From assembly GCA_903829815.1 (NCBI GenBank), contig CAIKRR010000094.1:1-64000 (forward strand): a stretch of DNA of 64,000 bases, in the 5' to 3' direction. The notes under the pieces are model-generated. The model searched no databases. It was not told where the DNA came from and saw nothing but the letters and a program-made list of their open reading frames with translations. The translations under genes and the position numbers were made by a program. Below, in pieces: positions 35,755-46,602 of the stretch (its first letter is position 1; each line of letters opens with the position of its first letter). This DNA comes from an uncultured Pseudomonadota bacterium (GTDB taxonomy: Bacteria > Pseudomonadota > Gammaproteobacteria > Burkholderiales > SG8-39).

Positions 35755-36374
35755 ATGCTTTCGATGATCTTTTCAACTGCTTTACCAACTTCTTCGGGCG
35801 TCAGTGCAGCATCGATGACGCGCATACGCTCAGGATCGGCCAGGGCACGAGCACGATAGCCCTCGCGCACGCGCTGAAAGAAGTCGTGATCCTCCTGCTC
35901 GAATCGGTCCAGTTCAAGCGAGGCCTGTTTGCGCCGTGCCAGGCTCACCTCCACCGGCAGGTCGAACAAGAGCGTGAGATCGGGCTGGAGATCGCCCTGG
36001 ACCCATTGCTCGAGCGTGGCGACGGCGGCCATGCCCAGGCCGCGGGCATTGCCCTGATAGGCGTAGGTCGAGTCAGTGAAACGATCGCACAAGACCCAGG
36101 TACCCGCACGGAGCGCCGGCCGGATCACCTGCTCGATGTGTTCGGCGCGTGCAGCAAAGATGAGCAGCGTCTCGGTCGAGAGAGCCATCTGGCGGTGCAA
36201 CAGCAGGTCACGCAGGCGTTCGCCCAATTCGGTGCCGCCGGGCTCGCGGGTCAGTCTGACCTCGAGACCACGCGCCTCGAGCACCTGCCTGATACGGCCG
36301 ATGTGGGTGCTCTTGCCGGCACCATCGACCCCTTCAAGGGTGATGAAGCGTCCGCGAGTGGGGATTGAACGCAT
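35751..36374 (-). CDS. tmk: Thymidylate kinase
   Basis: RGRFITLEGVDGAGKSTHIGRIRQVLEARG; LTREPGGTELGERLRDLLL; CDRFTDSTYAYQGNARG. Confidence 0.97.
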   Translation of the reverse strand: MRSIPTRGRFITLEGVDGAGKSTHIGRIRQVLEARGLEVRLTREPGGTELGERLRDLLLHRQMALSTETLLIFAARAEHIEQVIRPALRAGTWVLCDRFTDSTYAYQGNARGLGMAAVATLEQWVQGDLQPDLTLLFDLPVEVSLARRKQASLELDRFEQEDHDFFQRVREGYRARALADPERMRVIDAALTPEEVGKAVEKIIESI

Positions 36375-36419
36375 GAGAGGCTCGACCGGTTTCAGGGCGG
36401 CAGGACCGCGCGCTTGTGT

Positions 36420-37466
36420 TCAACGACCCAGAATGTACCGGGCAACGGCCCGATTATGCGCTTGGAGCGTGGCCGAAAATTCACTGCTGCCATCGCCGCG
36501 CGCGACGAAATACAGAGCCCCGGTGTCGCGAGGATGGGCGGCCGCCTCGAGCGCGGCAAGTCCGGGCATGCAGATGGGCGTCGGGGGCAGCCCGGCCTGT
36601 CGGTAGGTGTTGAAAGGGCCGTCGGCGAGCAAGTCACGCTTGTGCAGACGGCCATCAAAGCGCTCACCCAGGCCGTAGATCACGCTGGGGTCGGTTTGCA
36701 GCAACATGCCCAGACGCAGTCGATTGACAAACACGCCCGCCACCAGGGGACGATCGCCCGCCACGCCCGTCTCCTTCTCGATCAGGGAGGCCAGCGTGAG
36801 CAGGTCGTCGCGCGCAGCCAGCGGCAGCCCCGGTGCACGCGTGCTCCAGACCGCGTCGAGACGCTGCTGCATGGCACGCCGGGCCATGGAGAGCACGAGC
36901 AGATCCTCGCTCCCCTTGGGTACGATGTAGGTATCGGGAAGAAACTGGCCCTCGGGCGCCAAGCCCGGCACACCCAGCGCGGCCATCAACGCTGCGTCAT
37001 CCAGGGCCTGCGTGCGCGAACGCAGCCCTTGGGCCGTGGCCAGTGTCTGACGAAACTGCCGCCAGGTCATTCCCTCGATGAGTCGGACCTCGGTGAGCAG
37101 CACCTCGCCGCGCTCGAGTCTGCGCATCAGTTCGCGCAACACCAGTCGGTCATCGATCCGGTAAATGCCCGGCTTGAAAAGGCGCTCGCGTCCGCCCAGA
37201 CGAGCCGCCCAGCGAAACGCCCAGGCAGGCAGCCTCGCGCCGCTGGCGCTCACCAAGCGGGCAATGTCACCTGCGCTGTGACCGGGAAGCACTTCGACTT
37301 CGGTCTGTCGCCCGGCGGGCATCAGGCCCCACGAGGTCCACACCTGAGAGGCCAGCAGCAACCCCGCCAGCACCAGGCCCAGCAGTCCTGTGAGCCCGAT
37401 CAAGCGGGCTCGCCAGCGGGGCAGCCGGGAACGCACAACGCGAGACAGGTGTGATGCAAGCATCAC
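36420..37466 (-). CDS. mltG: Endolytic murein transglycosylase MltG
   Basis: YceG-like: LIEGMTWRQFRQTLA; EGQFLPDTYIVPKGSEDLLVL; ASLIEKETGVAGDRPLVAGVFVNRLRLGMLLQTDPSVIYG; NTYRQAGLPPTPICMPG. Confidence 0.96.
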   Translation of the reverse strand: MMLASHLSRVVRSRLPRWRARLIGLTGLLGLVLAGLLLASQVWTSWGLMPAGRQTEVEVLPGHSAGDIARLVSASGARLPAWAFRWAARLGGRERLFKPGIYRIDDRLVLRELMRRLERGEVLLTEVRLIEGMTWRQFRQTLATAQGLRSRTQALDDAALMAALGVPGLAPEGQFLPDTYIVPKGSEDLLVLSMARRAMQQRLDAVWSTRAPGLPLAARDDLLTLASLIEKETGVAGDRPLVAGVFVNRLRLGMLLQTDPSVIYGLGERFDGRLHKRDLLADGPFNTYRQAGLPPTPICMPGLAALEAAAHPRDTGALYFVARGDGSSEFSATLQAHNRAVARYILGR

Positions 37467-37603
37467 CCTATAATACTGCGCTGGCGCCCAGACATCGACG
37501 CCCGCCCGGCAGGGTGCAGTGCCTGCACGGCCGTCGCGCGCCCTGCCGATTCACGGAATCCATGCATCCACAGCCCGGACCGAACCGAACCGATGAGAGC
37601 ACC

Positions 37604-38503
37604 ATGCGCGTTGCAGAACTGACCTCCCTGGGTGTGCTTGTCGTGAGCGGTACCGATGCGCAGACCTTTCTCCAGGGCCAACTCACGGCCGACATCAACG
37701 CACTGGCGCCGCAATCGGCGACATCAGCGGCCTGGTGCACAGCCAAGGGCCGGGTACTCGCCTCGCTCATCGTGCTTCGCCGCGATGATGACTTTGTGCT
37801 GGTAATCGACCGATCGCTCGCTGCGGGCATCGCGCGTCGCCTCTCGATGTATGTGCTGCGCTCCAAGGTACAGGTGCGCGACGACTCGTCACAGACCGCG
37901 TTGTTCGGACTTGATGGCAGCGACCTGCCTCCAGGACCTGAGCTGGCATGGACCGCGTGCCGGGCTGGAGTCATAGACTGGCTGTGTCTGGGCCCCGGTC
38001 ACTGGCTGGGCATCGCCACGAGCCTGACTTGCAGCGTCGACACCCTTGCCCAGACCGCTGGATACGAAACACACAGCGAGTCGCAGTGGCGCTGCGGCGA
38101 ACTCTCGGCGGGTCGAGTCTGGATCGGTACGGCCACCCAGGACGCCTATACACCACAGATGCTCAACCTCGATCTTACCGGCGGAGTGAGCTTCACCAAG
38201 GGCTGTTACCCCGGGCAGGAGATCGTGGCCCGCACCCATTATCTGGGCAAGGTCAAGCGGCGATTGCTGCGCGCCCGCCTCGCCGCAAGTGCTGCACTCA
38301 AGCCCGAGCTCGGCATGGCCGTGCATGGCGCCGACCCGCTTGCCGCTGCCGTGGGACAACTGGTTGATCTCGCCCGCAGCGACGATGGGAGCCATCAGGT
38401 GCTGTTCCTCGCCCAACCCGATGTACTGGCTGCTGCCCTGCACCTGGGTGCTGCCGATGGCCCGCGCCTTGAGCCGCAGCCCTTGCCTTTCACCCTCGAC
38501 TGA
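37604..38503 (+). CDS. ygfZ: Folate-binding Fe-S cluster repair protein YgfZ/GcvT-like
   Basis: VLVVSGTDAQTFLQGQLTADINAL; CTAKGRVLASLIVLR; GVSFTKGCYPGQEIVARTHYLGKVKRRL. Confidence 0.94.
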   Translation: MRVAELTSLGVLVVSGTDAQTFLQGQLTADINALAPQSATSAAWCTAKGRVLASLIVLRRDDDFVLVIDRSLAAGIARRLSMYVLRSKVQVRDDSSQTALFGLDGSDLPPGPELAWTACRAGVIDWLCLGPGHWLGIATSLTCSVDTLAQTAGYETHSESQWRCGELSAGRVWIGTATQDAYTPQMLNLDLTGGVSFTKGCYPGQEIVARTHYLGKVKRRLLRARLAASAALKPELGMAVHGADPLAAAVGQLVDLARSDDGSHQVLFLAQPDVLAAALHLGAADGPRLEPQPLPFTLD

Positions 38504-38518
38504 GCCCCGCCAAACCCC

Positions 38519-38833
38519 ATGGACACGATCTACGTCTACTACAAGGTCAACGCTGCCAATGCCCAGGCGGTGCTGCGTGCCGCCCAGGCGCTGACAACCG
38601 GAGTGGCCGAGGCGACCGGGGCGCGAGCGCGCCTGTTGCGCCGCCGCGAACAACCCGGCACCTGGATGGAGGTGTACGACACGATTGGCGATGCAGCGAC
38701 CTTGGAGCGTGTGCTTGATGAGCGCGTCGCAGCCTGTGGCTTTCTCGACCTGCTCGAGGGCTCGGGGCGGCACACCGAACGATTCACGCCGCTGGCAGCC
38801 GCCGACCTGGCGCTCCTCGATGCCAGCCTCTGA
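38519..38833 (+). CDS. DUF4936-family protein
   Basis: MDTIYVYYKVNAANAQAVLRAAQAL...TWMEVYDTIGDAATLERVLDERVA; conserved small ORF after ygfZ. Confidence 0.8.
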   Translation: MDTIYVYYKVNAANAQAVLRAAQALTTGVAEATGARARLLRRREQPGTWMEVYDTIGDAATLERVLDERVAACGFLDLLEGSGRHTERFTPLAAADLALLDASL

Positions 38834-38902
38834 TGCCGACCGGTGATGCCAGACCCTTGTTCCAGCCCCTGACGTCACCCCGGCGTTTCACCGCCAGCTA
38901 TC

Positions 38903-39709
38903 GTGTGCTTGATACTTTTTGACTACGCTGCGGGCCCCAAGGGGCACCTGTACCTTGCCGCCAATCGCGACGAATGGTTCAGACGCCCGACCGAACAGGC
39001 TCGCTTCTGGACTGATGCCCCCGGCATCCTGGCCGGGCGCGACCGAAGCCACCAGGGCACCTGGCTGGGTGTCTCGCGATCGGGGCGTTTTGCCGCCATC
39101 ACCAACTACCGTGAGCCGGAGCGTCATGACCCCGCGGCACCCTCGCGAGGGGCCCTGACAGGGGCCTTTCTGGCTGGCACGATGTCGGCGGCTGTCTACG
39201 CAGACCAGCTGGCCTCACTGGCAGCGCAGAACGACCGTCACAACGGCTACAACCTGTTGCTGCACGATGGCGCCGAACTCTGGTACGTATCCAACCGTGG
39301 CTCAGGTGCCGAACTCGTTCGACCAGGACTGCACGGGCTTTCCAATCACCTGCTCGACACGCCCTGGCCCAAGGTGACGCGCGGTCGCGAACGACTGGCC
39401 GCTGCACTGCGCCACAGCCAGACCGCCCTGCGTCGCCATGCCCTCTTCGAACTGCTGGCCGACCGCACCCCGGCTCAGGACGCCGAACTGCCCCGCAGCA
39501 CGCTCGCCCTGGAGCGCGAACGCGGACTCTCGGCAAGTCACATCCTCATGGGCAGTCCCGATCAACCCGACACCGTCTACGGTACCCGCTCGGCCACCGT
39601 CATCTCGATCGATCGGCACGGCATCGACTTCAGCGAGCGCTCCTTCGACACGGCTGCGCAGGTGCGATCGAGCATGCGCGAGGTGATCCAGCGACGCACT
39701 CATCGATGA
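38903..39709 (+). CDS. NRDE-family protein
   Basis: MCLILFDYAAGPKGHLYLAANRDEWFRRPTEQARFW; NRDE motif present. Confidence 0.93.
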   Translation: MCLILFDYAAGPKGHLYLAANRDEWFRRPTEQARFWTDAPGILAGRDRSHQGTWLGVSRSGRFAAITNYREPERHDPAAPSRGALTGAFLAGTMSAAVYADQLASLAAQNDRHNGYNLLLHDGAELWYVSNRGSGAELVRPGLHGLSNHLLDTPWPKVTRGRERLAAALRHSQTALRRHALFELLADRTPAQDAELPRSTLALERERGLSASHILMGSPDQPDTVYGTRSATVISIDRHGIDFSERSFDTAAQVRSSMREVIQRRTHR

Positions 39710-39717
39710 CGGGCGCT

Positions 39718-40152
39718 TCAGCGCAGCCCCTGCCAGCGCATCCGCCGATGCGGGATGCCCACTTCGAGAAATTCGTCAGAGTCGACCACAAAGCCGTTTG
39801 CAGCGTAAAAGCCTATGGCTTGCGTCTGCGCGTTGAGCAGGATGCAGGGTTCACCCCGGGCAAGGGCCACCTGCACCAGGGCGTTCAGGAGACTGCGACC
39901 GACGCCATGGCGCCGCTCGGGTTCGAGGACCGCCATGCGGCCCACATGCCCATCGGGCAGCAGACGCGCCGTGCCCACGACCTGCCCCTGGCGCCGCGCA
40001 ATGGCATGCAGGCTGCGTACATCCCATTCATCGAGCTCCAGATCGGCAGGCACACCCTGCTCCACCACGAACACCGCCATGCGAACCGGCATGGCCAGCA
40101 CCTGCGCCGCGGTCCAGTCAAGCACCTCGATATCAACCAATAAGGATCCCAT
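39718..40152 (-). CDS. GNAT-family N-acetyltransferase
   Basis: MRMAVFVVEQGVPADLELDEWD; VGTARLLPDGHVGRMAVLEPERRHGVGRSLLNALVQVA; FYAANGFVVDSDEFLEVGIPHRRM. Confidence 0.93.
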   Translation of the reverse strand: MGSLLVDIEVLDWTAAQVLAMPVRMAVFVVEQGVPADLELDEWDVRSLHAIARRQGQVVGTARLLPDGHVGRMAVLEPERRHGVGRSLLNALVQVALARGEPCILLNAQTQAIGFYAANGFVVDSDEFLEVGIPHRRMRWQGLR

Positions 40153-40186
40153 TGCGCCTGCCTGGTCCTGTCCCGATGAACCTGCC

Positions 40187-40206
40187 GATCGATCTGCTGA
40201 TCGATC
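40187..40206. repeat. Duplicated GATCGATC palindrome, candidate operator
   Basis: GATCGATC-TGCT-GATCGATC in the GNAT/mtnA divergent region. Confidence 0.5.
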
Positions 40207-40317
40207 CACCCATGATGCCATCAACACCAGCAGCCCTCTTTCACCACGCGAGTGGCTGCACCTATCATCGCCTGCGGGCACTCGGTCGAGTCCTCGCGCT
40301 GCGCAAAGGAGATTGCC

Positions 40318-41394
40318 CTGGACACGCCCCCGACACTCATCTGGCGCAACAACGCCCTGGAACTCATCGATCAGCGCCGGCTGCCCCGTCAGATCGACTA
40401 CGTCCGGTGCGTCGATGCGGCTGCAGTGGCCCAGTCGATCAATCGGATGGTGGTGCGCGGGGCACCGGCCATCGGCTGTGCCGCCGCCTATGGCATAGCC
40501 CTCGCAGCGCTTGAGGCCTGCACACGTGCAGAGACGCTGCGCCCGACGCTCGAGGCAGCCGATCGACTGTTGCGTGCCAGCCGACCCACGGCAATCAATC
40601 TGGCCTGGGCACTCGATCGCATGGCGCACTGCGCTCGCTCGATCACCGATCAATCATTGGGCGAACAGGCGGCAACACTGCTTGCAGAAGCGCACCGAAT
40701 CACCGCCGAGGACCTCGCCGCCAACCAGGCGATGGGTGCGCTGGGTGCACCCCTCCTGCCCCAGGGCGCACGGGTGATGACCCACTGCAACGCCGGCGCC
40801 CTGGCAACAGCGGGACATGGCACCGCGCTGGGCGTGATCCGATCGGCCTGGATGGCAGGCAACCCATTGAGTGTCATCGCCAATGAAACGCGCCCGTATC
40901 TGCAGGGGGCGAGGCTCACCGCCTGGGAGTTGCAGTCAGCCGGCATACCGGTGACGCTGGTCACCGACAACATGGCCGGGCATCTCATGCAGCGTGGCCG
41001 CATCGACGCGGTGATCGTCGGCGCCGACCGTATCGCTGCCAATGGCGACACAGCCAACAAGATCGGAACCTATACGCTGGCCGTTCTGGCAGCGCGTCAC
41101 CGTATTCCGTTCTATGTCGCCGCGCCCCTGTCGACCTTTGACGCTGCCACCGCCGACGCGAGCGGCATCCCCATCGAGGAGCGAGACGGCATCGAAGTGA
41201 CCGGGTATGGGGGCCTTGCATGGGCACCGGCCGACATCGCGGTGTTCAACCCGGCCTTCGACGTGACCCCGGCCGAACTCATCACCGCCATCATCACCGA
41301 ACAGGGCATCGCGCGAGCGCCGTTGGGCCAGGCACTGGCCGCGCTCGCGCACACCACAAACCCTACTCCAGTCGAATACCGGTCTGGCGGATGA
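40318..41394 (+). CDS. mtnA: S-methyl-5-thioribose-1-phosphate isomerase; possible CTG start
   Basis: TLIWRNNALELIDQRRLPRQIDYVRC; MVVRGAPAIGCAAAYGIALA; MTHCNAGALATAGHGTALGVIRSA; NETRPYLQGARLTAWEL. The listed ORF opens at 40252. Confidence 0.9.
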   Translation: MDTPPTLIWRNNALELIDQRRLPRQIDYVRCVDAAAVAQSINRMVVRGAPAIGCAAAYGIALAALEACTRAETLRPTLEAADRLLRASRPTAINLAWALDRMAHCARSITDQSLGEQAATLLAEAHRITAEDLAANQAMGALGAPLLPQGARVMTHCNAGALATAGHGTALGVIRSAWMAGNPLSVIANETRPYLQGARLTAWELQSAGIPVTLVTDNMAGHLMQRGRIDAVIVGADRIAANGDTANKIGTYTLAVLAARHRIPFYVAAPLSTFDAATADASGIPIEERDGIEVTGYGGLAWAPADIAVFNPAFDVTPAELITAIITEQGIARAPLGQALAALAHTTNPTPVEYRSGG

Positions 41395-42397
41395 GTTCGC
41401 CCCAGCGGGCAGACTCGCTGGCGATGTAGGCGCCGAATTCGGCGGGCGTCGCCTGCATCGGCTCAAGCCCCACCGCGTTGAGACGCTCGCGCACATCGCC
41501 CAGCGCGAGAATCCGCGAGACCTCCTGGTTCAGGCGATTGATGATGTCGCCTGGGGTACCGGCGGGTGCGACCAGACCCAGCCAGACGCCGATATTGAAA
41601 TCACGCAGACCGGATTCCGCCGCGAAGGTCGGCAGCATCGGCATTGCACTGGGCGCCTTGCTGCCCATGGTGGCGAGCGCGCGCAGCTTGCCGGTCTTGA
41701 TGTGTGGCACGCTCGAGGTCACCCCGTCGATGATGAAGGTCACATCCGCCGAGAGGAGACCCTGCACCGTGGGTGGGCTGCCCTTGTAGGGAACGGTGAC
41801 GATATCGAGCGCAGCCAGACGCTTGAACTGCTCGCCGGCCAGTTGCGTGGTGAGCGTCCCGGCGCCATAGCTCAGCTTGCCTGGATTGGCACGGGCACGC
41901 GCGATGAGATCCTTGACTGAAGCCGGGCCGGTCGCCGCGTCGACCACCATGATCAACGGCGACCACAGGGCCAGACTCACCGGGGCAAAGTCACGGATCG
42001 GGTCATACGGAATCTTCGCGTACAGATGCTGATTCATCGTAAGCGTCGAATCGATCGCAAAGAGCAAGGTGTAACCATCGGCCGGGGCACGTGCAACCGC
42101 TTCGGCCCCAATGATGGTGTTGGCGCCCGGACGGTTGTCGACGATGACCTGCTGCCCCCAGGTATCGGTCATCTTCTGCGCGACAAGCCGCATGCCCACA
42201 TCCGACGGACCGCCGGCCGGGAAAGGCACGATCACGCGTATCGGCCGCGCAGGCCAGGGCCCTTGAGTCTGCGCCAGCGACGCCGCAGACCCGCCCAGCA
42301 GCGCTATCGCACAGGCAAGACCGGCCAGTGCCCTCTGGGCAAGATCGAACCCTTGCGCATGATCGCGCACTGCCTTGGTGCAAGCGTTCCTCATCAT
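41363..42397 (-). CDS. Tripartite tricarboxylate transporter substrate-binding protein (Bug/TctC family)
   Basis: WPARPIRVIVPFPAGGPSDVGMRLVAQKMTDTWGQQVIVDNRPGANTIIGAEAVARAPADGYTLL; TVPYKGSPPTVQGLL. Confidence 0.94.
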   Translation of the reverse strand: MMRNACTKAVRDHAQGFDLAQRALAGLACAIALLGGSAASLAQTQGPWPARPIRVIVPFPAGGPSDVGMRLVAQKMTDTWGQQVIVDNRPGANTIIGAEAVARAPADGYTLLFAIDSTLTMNQHLYAKIPYDPIRDFAPVSLALWSPLIMVVDAATGPASVKDLIARARANPGKLSYGAGTLTTQLAGEQFKRLAALDIVTVPYKGSPPTVQGLLSADVTFIIDGVTSSVPHIKTGKLRALATMGSKAPSAMPMLPTFAAESGLRDFNIGVWLGLVAPAGTPGDIINRLNQEVSRILALGDVRERLNAVGLEPMQATPAEFGAYIASESARWGELIRQTGIRLE

Positions 42398-42479
42398 CCC
42401 TCTCCTCCTGGCAAACGGCCGGGCGCGTCTGTGTCGCCCTGACGGTGAATAGCGTCGCGCGACTGCGCAACGCCGGTGT

Positions 42480-42980
42480 TCATAGACAATAGATATCGAT
42501 CATCGCGGGCAACTGGTCATTCTGCAAGACGATCTTCTTGCGAGCAATGAGCCACCCCCCACTGCCGTACTCGAGACGATGCTCAGACCACCCGAAGAGC
42601 ACGAGCTGCGTGCGGTGATGCGGATCGAAGACATGATTGGCCCAGGTCGATCGGACTTCGAGCCTGTCCTCGGCCGCGTTCAGGAGCTCGATATTGCTCA
42701 CGCAATGTGCCGTTCGACGCATCGGCGTGGTCGCCGGCGACCGACCCGAGCGGATGCGCACGAGCCGATCTTCGAGACCGGCACGGCTTGCATAATAGAT
42801 GTGCGACAACTCGCGTTGCGGATCAGTCGCAAGCTCGGCCTCGGTCCGCCAGGTAGGAACCCAGTACTCGCAATGCTGGGCGAAGAGCGCGATCCAGTCG
42901 TCCCAGCGGCGCTCATCGAGCAATGCTGCCTCGCGATACAAGAGTCGTGTGGCAATCGAGACATGGGTCGATGGAATCAT
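42480..42980 (-). CDS. Aromatic-ring-hydroxylating dioxygenase, small (beta) subunit
   Basis: LLYREAALLDERRWDDWIALFAQHCEYWVPTWRTEAE; DRLVRIRSGRSPATTPMRRTAHCVSNIEL; ATGA overlap with the alpha gene. Confidence 0.9.
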   Translation of the reverse strand: MIPSTHVSIATRLLYREAALLDERRWDDWIALFAQHCEYWVPTWRTEAELATDPQRELSHIYYASRAGLEDRLVRIRSGRSPATTPMRRTAHCVSNIELLNAAEDRLEVRSTWANHVFDPHHRTQLVLFGWSEHRLEYGSGGWLIARKKIVLQNDQLPAMIDIYCL

Positions 42981-44344
42981 TGTGCTGCCCCTGCGGCTTG
43001 CGGCCAGGCGGGCTCGCCCGCCACGCCAGATTGCATCAGTCGGGCCCATTCGCGGTAGAGCGCATGCCCCCAGGTTTCAGCCTGCAGATCAAACATGCCC
43101 GACGCGCTGGAGATCGGCATCACGCCAGCGGCACGAGCGAGCGCATCAGGCCCTGCGGTCTGCACCCCGATGCCGCGCGCATAGCCCTGGACATAGCCGA
43201 TCTGCGCCGCCTTCAGACCAACGGCCATATCCTCGTACATCGCGGTGTCATCCGGGGTTGCAAAGCCGCTCACGTTGAAGAAGTCCTCGAATTGACGCAG
43301 CCGCCACTGGCGTACCTCGGCCGCTTCACCGATCGGGGCAAGACAGTAGTAACGCATCTCGGTACGATCGACTGCCACCGGCCGGAAGGTACGAATGAGC
43401 AGCGAGGTGGAGTCGGCGATCTGCATGCTCGGGAAGACGGTGAGATTGCGCAGACGCAGCATCCACTCGGCCTTCAGATCACCCACTCGCGCGCGCACCT
43501 CGTCGATCTGCGGATAGACCGGGCGCTTGGTATCTTCAGACTGATTGAGCCAGATGACGTTGTGGCCATTGAGAAACGTGTAGGCCCCACCTTCCTGCTC
43601 GAATCGTTTCTTCCAGTCGAACTGTCGGGCCGCCTGATTGCCACTGACCGAATCAGCACGCCGACGCTGCACTTCCATGAACGAGAGGTGCGTCGAGGTG
43701 AGGTGATAGGCATCCGAACTGTTGTCCAGTTGCGCCTTCCAGTTGCCGTTGTAGGTAAAGCCGATCCGGCCAGGCACGAACTCCATGCCCTGTGCCCCCT
43801 GCTCCATCGCCAGATCGAGGAAAAAGCGCATTTCACCCAGAAAGGTCTCCAGCGGCGGCACCTGCGCAGAGACCGACCCGAACATGAGCCCCTTGTAGGA
43901 GGCAAAGGCACCCAGCGGAACAAGGTCGTGATTGTCACGGGTGAAAGCCTCGGTGTATCCACCGCTCGGCTGATCCTTGATGTCAACGGCACGCCCGGCG
44001 GCATCGTAGGCCCAGCCGTGATAGCCACAGACATGGAAGCGGGTGTTGCCACTTTCCAGTCGGCAGAGCACCGTGCCCTTGTGACGACAGACATTGAAAA
44101 AAGCACGGCGCACGCCATCGGCCGCATGGGTCACCAGCACCGGCAAGCGGCCGATCCAGGTCACCAGGTAGTCGTTCGGTTTGGCGATCTGCGACTCGAG
44201 CCCGAGAAAGATCCAGGTGCGCTCGAAGACATGCTTTTGCTCGGCATCGAACAGTTCGCTGCTGGCGTATACGTCAGGGTGTACACGGAACACGCCCTGG
44301 GCGAGGCGGTCATCGACAAGCGTTGCGAGATATTGGCTATCCAT
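42977..44344 (-). CDS. Rieske-type aromatic-ring-hydroxylating dioxygenase, large (alpha) subunit; benzoate/anthranilate-like
   Basis: Rieske CRHKGTVLCRLESGNTRFHVCGYHGWAYD; Fe site NSSDAYHLTSTH. A TTG start at 44380 overlapping the upstream gene is also possible. Confidence 0.92.
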   Translation of the reverse strand: MDSQYLATLVDDRLAQGVFRVHPDVYASSELFDAEQKHVFERTWIFLGLESQIAKPNDYLVTWIGRLPVLVTHAADGVRRAFFNVCRHKGTVLCRLESGNTRFHVCGYHGWAYDAAGRAVDIKDQPSGGYTEAFTRDNHDLVPLGAFASYKGLMFGSVSAQVPPLETFLGEMRFFLDLAMEQGAQGMEFVPGRIGFTYNGNWKAQLDNSSDAYHLTSTHLSFMEVQRRRADSVSGNQAARQFDWKKRFEQEGGAYTFLNGHNVIWLNQSEDTKRPVYPQIDEVRARVGDLKAEWMLRLRNLTVFPSMQIADSTSLLIRTFRPVAVDRTEMRYYCLAPIGEAAEVRQWRLRQFEDFFNVSGFATPDDTAMYEDMAVGLKAAQIGYVQGYARGIGVQTAGPDALARAAGVMPISSASGMFDLQAETWGHALYREWARLMQSGVAGEPAWPQAAGAAQ

Positions 44345-44376
44345 GGCGTGCATGATGCGCGACTTCGCCAGACTGA

Positions 44377-45383
<1,007 letters not shown>

Positions 45384-46502
45384 TCAGCGCTCGAGCGCCC
45401 GCATGGCGTTCTGGTAGTACGAATCGTCAAGATAACGCGCGGGGTCAGGGGCGACACCCCCCCACTGACCTTCGATTTCGGCGCGCAAGGCCAGCACATT
45501 GCGAAAGCCGGCAAGGTCGATCGCACAATCTCGCGTCAGGCCATGGCCTGGCGTGAGCAGATCGGCCACGGTGCGTTCTGCCGTGCTTCGATCGAGTTTG
45601 AGTTCACGCTGCAGAACCTGGAGCGTGGCTTCACGCCTCGCTGGGTCCTGCGCCGCGCGGCAACCCTCGATGTAGGCGGCGATATAGCGCTGGAGCAGAT
45701 CGCGATGGGCCTGTGCCCAGGTGCGCATCACGAAGATGCCACCGGCTTGATAAGGTCCGTAGAGATCGATGGTTCGACCCAGGCTCTTCGCGCCCCGATC
45801 TCGCGCGATGAAGTTCCACGGTGGGTTGAGCATGGTCGCGGCCCCATCCGGTGTCTGAAAGGCACGGGTGCGTGCTTCTGACCCACCGACCGGATCGAGC
45901 TTGAAATCGACCCCGTCAACAAGCCCTGCATTCTTCAGTATCTTTCGTCCGATCAGTGCGTAGGCCGTATTCGGCGCGTCGACTACATAGACCCGGTTAC
46001 GCATGTCCGAGGGTCGGTTGATCTCGGGACGCACCAGAAACTCATTCATGCCACCATCGCCACCGGCGACGATGACCACGTCCTCACGCGCGGTCTCCAC
46101 CATGGCCACCGCGTTGTCCACGGCCGCGTGGGCGATCTCGAATCGGCCAGAGGCCAGACCCGCCCGTTGCTGCTCCGAGTTGGGCGTGAACTGCAATTCG
46201 GGCCGGATGCCACGCCGGGCAAACGCGCCGTCTTCGATGGCCATGTAGATCGGTACATTGCTCGCACCGCGAAAGACATTGACCTTGACCGCATCGACCG
46301 TGCCGGTCTGCGCACCGCTCGATCCGGGGGCCATGCTCGTGCATCCGCTCAGCCCGATGGCCAATCCCAGCACGGGAACCCCCAGCCAGCCCACCACCGC
46401 TCGCACAGGCACCGCCTTGTGCGGACAGGCCGCCCGCAGCCGCGCGAACCCGTTGCGTGCGCGTGCGCGCCCCGGAAGACGTTTCACCTGTGATTCAGCC
46501 AT
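45384..46502 (-). CDS. ABC transporter substrate-binding lipoprotein (NMT1/SsuA-like)
   Basis: Lipobox LSGC; VKVNVFRGASNVPIYMAIEDGAFARRGIRPELQFTPNSEQQRAGLASGRFEIAHAAVDNAVAMV; no permease or ATPase adjacent. Confidence 0.85.
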   Translation of the reverse strand: MAESQVKRLPGRARARNGFARLRAACPHKAVPVRAVVGWLGVPVLGLAIGLSGCTSMAPGSSGAQTGTVDAVKVNVFRGASNVPIYMAIEDGAFARRGIRPELQFTPNSEQQRAGLASGRFEIAHAAVDNAVAMVETAREDVVIVAGGDGGMNEFLVRPEINRPSDMRNRVYVVDAPNTAYALIGRKILKNAGLVDGVDFKLDPVGGSEARTRAFQTPDGAATMLNPPWNFIARDRGAKSLGRTIDLYGPYQAGGIFVMRTWAQAHRDLLQRYIAAYIEGCRAAQDPARREATLQVLQRELKLDRSTAERTVADLLTPGHGLTRDCAIDLAGFRNVLALRAEIEGQWGGVAPDPARYLDDSYYQNAMRALER

Positions 46503-46602
46503 ACGACCTCCCGAAAAATCGTCAGACGTGCGAGCCAGTGCCGCGTAGCCCTACGCGCCTCAGGCACGCATTGTCTCACCGACCGGGAAGTACCGGCAGG
46601 GC

